Source of the DNA: DATBMY01 sp036554605
GTDB taxonomy: Bacteria; Acidobacteriota; Blastocatellia; UBA7656
Reading direction: 5' to 3'
Assembly (NCBI GenBank): GCA_036554605.1
Contig: DATBMY010000300.1
Location: forward strand, 1-10,808
DNA length: 10,808 nt
Shown piece by piece: positions 7,903 to 10,808 of this stretch. Made by a program: the position numbers and the translations under genes. The notes beneath the pieces are model-generated. The model did not search any database. It was not told the DNA's origin and saw only the letters and a program-made list of their open reading frames with translations. The first letter of the stretch is position 1. Each line of letters opens with the position of its first letter.

Positions 7903-8028
7903 AATGATCTCTCGACGTATTGAACGAGCCCACTCGCGGCCCGAGGGCAGAATACACGTGTCCTTATGAACAACCTGTAGCTTGGTGAGAACTGATACTT
8001 TCTTGTTTAGCTGCTTGTGGCCGGCGTC

Positions 8029-8056
8029 ATATTATCAAAATAAGAATCAAAGTCAA
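8029..8056 (-). promoter_or_regulatory. sigma70-type promoter for the Rhs operon
   Basis: On the minus strand, TTGACT (8051-8056) is followed after 16 bases by TAATAT (8029-8034), within an AT-rich patch that stands out from its surroundings. Transcription would start near 8022, leaving a leader of about 120 bases before the ATG of the secreted IPT/PPC protein. No other comparable promoter is apparent before the Rhs and immunity genes, so this site probably drives all three. A GATAAT reading of the -10 box would need a 14-base spacer and is less likely. Confidence 0.55.
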
Positions 8057-8112
8057 TGAGATTATTGCTACTCACCGCCCCCGTTTGCGAGATTACCAAA
8101 AACCACTCGCTC

Positions 8113-8161
8113 AAATAAAAACTCCTGAGAGCTAGACCTTAGAAATCTCAACTCCCAGGAG
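8113..8161 (-). terminator. Rho-independent terminator of the ATPase operon
   Basis: The arms CTCCTG-A-GAG (8122-8131) and CTC-C-CAGGAG (8152-8161) pair as nine base pairs with one A/C mismatch around a 20-base loop. Read on the minus strand, the stem is followed directly by TTTTTATTT (8121-8113). It lies about 140 bases after the last stop codon of the operon and upstream of the Rhs promoter, so it separates the two units. There is no U-tract in the plus direction. Confidence 0.55.
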
Positions 8162-8170
8162 GACATCCGA

Positions 8171-8365
8171 ATGCCTTGGATTGATTTATACTTCCTCGTT
8201 AGAGAAATGATAACCGGCCGGAGAGTCGGCGGCCGTTCCTGCTTTGCCGCTTTGGTCTGTGCCTTCCTTTATCACGAACGATTCCACAGCTCAAACGCAG
8301 TTGATCATCTGGCTCGTACTCGCCACTTTAAGCGCCGCGAGCCGGGAGCGACAGCCCTGCCCTGA
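8171..8365 (+). CDS. doubtful small ORF with strong Shine-Dalgarno
   Basis: This is a 64-residue plus-strand frame starting 'MPWIDLYFLVREM'. It is the only plus-strand ORF here with a near-perfect ribosome binding site: AGGAGG at 8157-8162, then 8 bases, then ATG. The start lies in otherwise non-coding DNA, and the last 61 bases overlap the 3' end of the convergent minus-strand gene. I recognise no family. The AGGAGG is also one arm of the terminator hairpin, so the good spacing may be chance. It could be a real small protein, a remnant of a truncated gene such as a transposase, or nothing. No plus-strand promoter is evident. Confidence 0.2.
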   Translation: MPWIDLYFLVREMITGRRVGGRSCFAALVCAFLYHERFHSSNAVDHLARTRHFKRREPGATALP

Positions 8366-9234
8366 CGCTTATCCTTCGAGGAATTCATTTCTATAACCTC
8401 TTCTGGTGACTTCTTAGCAAGTTGCTTTGGCTTTGGCTTGACGGCTTTCCTGCTCTGCTCGCGTTTGTTGGTACTGTCAGCCTCTTTTTTCGCCGATTTC
8501 TTGCCTCGCTTTTTCTGCTGGACATTCACCTGCTGCCCGCCGTCCGTCGCAAGATTCACCTGCTCGGCGTTGTTGATGATCACAGGCACATTATACCGTC
8601 TCAGGTCTCGCAACTGCCGAAGCGTCCGCAAGAAAAGCCGGTTGTATCTATCCACCATCTCCGCGGCCTGCTGCGCATCCTGATCTCCATTAAGACCAAC
8701 TGCCCTCCACTTGCCCCTCACTTCTATATGAAACCGTTCTTGCTGGCATTCTACCGCCACTCGCTGGATTGAAAGCTCCATCCAGTGCTCGTATTCGCAG
8801 TAGAGGTGCGCCATCATCTCGATCAGCCGCGTCTCTATGCTCCCGGTCGGCTTCCAATCTGCTATGAATGACTGACGTAGGGCCAGATAGCGAGCCTTGA
8901 CCCACGGGCGCATCATTGGGTTGGCGACGATATCAGCCGCCCGCTGTCCGCTCTCTAGCTCATCGCGAGCAACCTGTTTAATGTGGTTGTAAACTTCAAA
9001 GCCCGATCCCGGCTCAAGCTGCTCGACATAAGAAAGGTCATGCCATTCAAGGTTATCGGGCGAGGCGTCGAGGAGCTGCTGCTTGTCTCTCATAGCGTGG
9101 CGGATGCCGTTAATACGCCCCTCAGCCTCGGCCTTCAATGCTTTCCAATAAGCGGCGGCCAGGCGGTGAGCTAGTGGCTCGACCTCTTGAGGTGTTATGC
9201 TATCAAATGCTTCAGGCTCGATTGGTGCGGACAT
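8305..9234 (-). CDS. unknown protein with 'QVN' motif and basic tail
   Basis: This 309-residue soluble protein has no signal peptide. Residues 1-215 look mostly helical, with many charged residues and Trp ('YCEYEHWMEL', 'NPMMRPWVKARYLAL'). A short Asn/Gln-rich segment follows at about 221-238 ('NNAEQVNL', 'GGQQVNV'). The last 70 residues are extremely rich in Lys and Arg, which suggests nucleic-acid binding. I recall proteins ending in 'NNAxQVN...GGQQVNV' as conserved hypotheticals in mobile or integrated regions, but I cannot name a family. A TTG start at 9241-9243 would add three residues. A strong AGGAGG lies against that TTG but about 8 bases from the ATG at 9232-9234, so I chose the ATG. 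The binding site lies within the preceding gene, which it overlaps by 23 bases, so translation is probably coupled. A role with the upstream ATPase is inferred from operon position only. Confidence 0.85.
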   Translation of the reverse strand: MSAPIEPEAFDSITPQEVEPLAHRLAAAYWKALKAEAEGRINGIRHAMRDKQQLLDASPDNLEWHDLSYVEQLEPGSGFEVYNHIKQVARDELESGQRAADIVANPMMRPWVKARYLALRQSFIADWKPTGSIETRLIEMMAHLYCEYEHWMELSIQRVAVECQQERFHIEVRGKWRAVGLNGDQDAQQAAEMVDRYNRLFLRTLRQLRDLRRYNVPVIINNAEQVNLATDGGQQVNVQQKKRGKKSAKKEADSTNKREQSRKAVKPKPKQLAKKSPEEVIEMNSSKDKRQGRAVAPGSRRLKWRVRAR

Positions 9235-9580
9235 TCGATTCAACCTCCTTTATTGCGAGCCGTAGTATTCTCCATAGTTCAAATTTCCTGTTTATCATCT
9301 GGCGTGAACGGCGCTTGGCTCGGCACAAGTCGCTGACTCGCTCAACGTCCTCTTTCCTTATATAAACTTTTCGGAGCTTCCCACCTTCGCGCCAAAACAG
9401 GTAGTGAAACGGACCGTGCATTTCGCCACGCTCGCACTTGCATCCCGCTTTACCGCAGCGGACCATCTGAGCGCAGACAGCGCCTTGCAATGGCTCAATC
9501 TTAGGTAACGGATCTGCACTTTTTTTTCGTGACGGGATGGACGCCCTCGACCCGCTAACATCTTTTTTCTTGTATTCCAT
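9212..9580 (-). CDS. small Cys-rich protein, DUF6788-like
   Basis: This 122-residue protein contains 'MVRCGKAGCKCERGEMHGP' (Cys42, 47, 49, with Cys36 just before) followed by 'FHYLFWREGGKLRKVYI'. The clustered Cys, 'HGPxxYLxWR' and the Tyr/Ile strand match what I remember of DUF6788, a small family seen in integrated elements and beside site-specific recombinases. The Cys residues suggest a small zinc site. The N-terminus and the C-terminal helix are basic, so nucleic-acid binding is plausible but unproven. The ATG (9578-9580) is 3 bases after the ATPase stop. It has GAGG (9588-9591) at a suitable distance inside the 3' end of the ATPase gene, which points to translational coupling. It ends inside the start region of the next gene. 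Confidence 0.75.
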   Translation of the reverse strand: MEYKKKDVSGSRASIPSRKKSADPLPKIEPLQGAVCAQMVRCGKAGCKCERGEMHGPFHYLFWREGGKLRKVYIRKEDVERVSDLCRAKRRSRQMINRKFELWRILRLAIKEVESNVRTNRA

Positions 9581-9583
9581 CGC

Positions 9584-10808
9584 TTACCTCAGAAACTCCC
9601 CGCAACGGTCGCAATGCGTGTAGCTAATGCCAGGGCTCCCACAGGTGGCGCATTCCATTAAGCTATCGCTTGCCCGATGATTGTCAGCCACCTCTCGAAG
9701 GCTCTCAGATAAACTACCCTGATGATCTTCGGGTAAGTCTTGATGCTCAATCCCTTTATCCGTTTTATTTATCCGAAGATTGTCACCATTCTCTTTTTGA
9801 GAGCCTTCGTGACTATCTTCGGCTGAGCTTGGCATTGCCCATACCCAACGCTGGTCTTTGCTGCCGGGCCGGCCTTCCTTACGCGCTCTTATTCCAAGCG
9901 CCTCTTTCGCTCTGGTTAGTGTAGATTGCGATATTCCGGCCCCTTTGGCTTCCTTCTCAATTTCCTTTGATGGTACAGGTCCATCAGCGAGGATCTCGCG
10001 CAGGAATTCCTCTGCGCTCTTTCTCGACGACCCTCTCCCCTCATCAATAGCGGATGCTAGAATGCGCTCGGCAGTTAAGCTGCTCTCCCCTGTCCAGAAG
10101 AATTGCCCGTCGCGTATCTCATAGCCTACAGCGGCGCCCAGCGGAGCCAGGTTGCACTTGATTTGAACCATTGCCCGCCGCTTCGGGTCATCAGGGTCGG
10201 TGCCTACTAACAGCACAGAGCGGCAGGCAGCCGTAAAGTCTATCGAGCCGATGCCACGGTAAATAGCCTTATCCCTCCCACCTTTCGTTATGTGCCTGAC
10301 TACAATGATGGCGCAGTTGTACTTTTCCGCGATGATGGACAGCCTCGCCATTACCGCGCGCGTCTCATTTGCCTTATGCAAGTCCACTCCAGCGCCAAGG
10401 TATGCAACAAGAGGGTCAATGATAACCAGGGTTGGTTTTAGATCGATAATCTCCGCTTCCAGCCTGAGCAATCCAGCATCATCGAATACAAGCGGCCCTT
10501 CTAATGCGTCTATGCGGGTAACATCAGCACGCATGCTATCGAGGCGCGGGCGTATGGTGTCAGCGAGTCCATCTTCCACGCTCAGCATCAATACCTTGCC
10601 GCACGCATCTTCTTTCCATCCTAAAGGACCAGAGCCCGCCGCTGTTGCTGTCGCAAGGGAGCAGGTAAGCCAGGATTTGCCGACGCCAGGGTCGCCTTCT
10701 ATGAGAGTCAGTTTGCCTTTAGGGATGTAGGGATACCACAGGAAGCCAACTTCTTCGGCTATTACATCGGCAAGATTGCGCCTCTTGATCAGGCTAGTAG
10801 GACTGCTT
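9584..10808 (-). CDS. RecA-fold AAA ATPase (AAA_25/RepA-helicase-like), 5' truncated by window edge
   Basis: Only the last 407 residues are visible. The frame is open to base 10808, so the TTG/ATG near 10590 is internal and not the start. My translation upstream of it gives 'LTLIEGDPGVGKSW', a Walker A motif at 10673-10696. Walker B ('LVIIDPLVAYLG') is at about 10405-10430. 'IIVVRHITKGG' and 'YRGIGSIDFTAACRSVLLV' follow, as in AAA_25 ATPases related to RepA-type replicative helicases of plasmids and phages. The C-terminal part has a winged-helix-like segment ('ILADGPVPSKEIEKEAKG'), a hydrophilic linker (about 9690-9850) and a final zinc ribbon of two CxxC pairs ('CATC' and 'CDRC'). This suggests a hexameric helicase or DNA-loading ATPase of a mobile element, perhaps with a primase domain further upstream. 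It is the first visible gene of the three-gene operon. Confidence 0.9.
   Translation of the reverse strand, partial: SSPTSLIKRRNLADVIAEEVGFLWYPYIPKGKLTLIEGDPGVGKSWLTCSLATATAAGSGPLGWKEDACGKVLMLSVEDGLADTIRPRLDSMRADVTRIDALEGPLVFDDAGLLRLEAEIIDLKPTLVIIDPLVAYLGAGVDLHKANETRAVMARLSIIAEKYNCAIIVVRHITKGGRDKAIYRGIGSIDFTAACRSVLLVGTDPDDPKRRAMVQIKCNLAPLGAAVGYEIRDGQFFWTGESSLTAERILASAIDEGRGSSRKSAEEFLREILADGPVPSKEIEKEAKGAGISQSTLTRAKEALGIRARKEGRPGSKDQRWVWAMPSSAEDSHEGSQKENGDNLRINKTDKGIEHQDLPEDHQGSLSESLREVADNHRASDSLMECATCGSPGISYTHCDRCGEFLR
9696..9809. repeat. 12-base inverted repeat inside the ATPase linker
   Basis: CGAAGGCTCTCA at 9696-9707 is the exact reverse complement of TGAGAGCCTTCG at 9798-9809, with 90 bases between. 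Both arms are coding, in the hydrophilic linker before the zinc ribbon ('ESLRE' side and 'HEGSQ' side). It could be a weak mRNA structure or a trace of local duplication. A chance origin cannot be excluded. Confidence 0.4.

Noticed and set aside
9584..10591. ATPase as a complete 335-residue gene starting near 10591
   Set aside because: The apparent start is a TTG/ATG inside the fold. The frame continues upstream through the Walker A motif to the window edge.

Overview
The window reads as part of a chromosome, or of an integrated element, from a GC-rich Gram-negative-type soil or environmental bacterium. Sec-exported Rhs/YD proteins carrying kelch, IPT/TIG and PPC-like repeats are a style I associate with Acidobacteriota (Blastocatellia-like) and similar phyla. 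That lineage guess rests on protein style only and is weak. Every gene I can support is on the minus strand, so the order below follows transcription, from the right edge to the left edge.

Region A (10808-8113) is a compact three-gene operon. It starts with a RecA-fold AAA ATPase whose start lies beyond the right edge. Its frame stays open to base 10808 and carries the Walker A motif at 10673-10696. Next come a small Cys-rich DUF6788-like protein (3 bases downstream) and a 309-residue unknown protein with a very basic tail (23-base overlap). The operon ends at a probable Rho-independent terminator at 8113-8161. The set looks like a replication or DNA-handling module of a mobile element.

Region B (8112-7903) holds a good sigma70-type promoter reading towards the Rhs operon (TTGACT, 16 bases, TAATAT). 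A plus-strand ORF with a strong Shine-Dalgarno sequence starts at 8171 on the other side of the terminator, but I doubt that it is real.

Region C (7902-1) is an Rhs polymorphic-toxin locus. It contains a secreted accessory protein (2 YD repeats, 2 IPT/TIG domains, 4 PPC-like repeats), an 1805-residue Sec-exported Rhs protein, and a low-GC 86-residue presumptive immunity gene. The Rhs protein has kelch, Ig-like, carboxypeptidase-regulatory-like, ZU5-like and DUF6531 segments, then YD repeats and a 205-residue toxin tip. Last, 26 bases after the immunity gene, comes a start-less copy of an internal stretch of the Rhs gene (1-141, 140/141 identical to 1594-1734) that runs off the left edge.

Region C has the layout of an Rhs toxin-switching locus: intact rhs, tip 1, immunity 1, then an orphan rhs fragment that should lead to tip 2 and immunity 2 outside the window. 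The tip resembles ADP-ribosyltransferase toxins, most closely the TreTu-like Rhs tips as I remember them. The promoter at 8029-8056 probably drives accessory protein, Rhs protein and immunity gene together.
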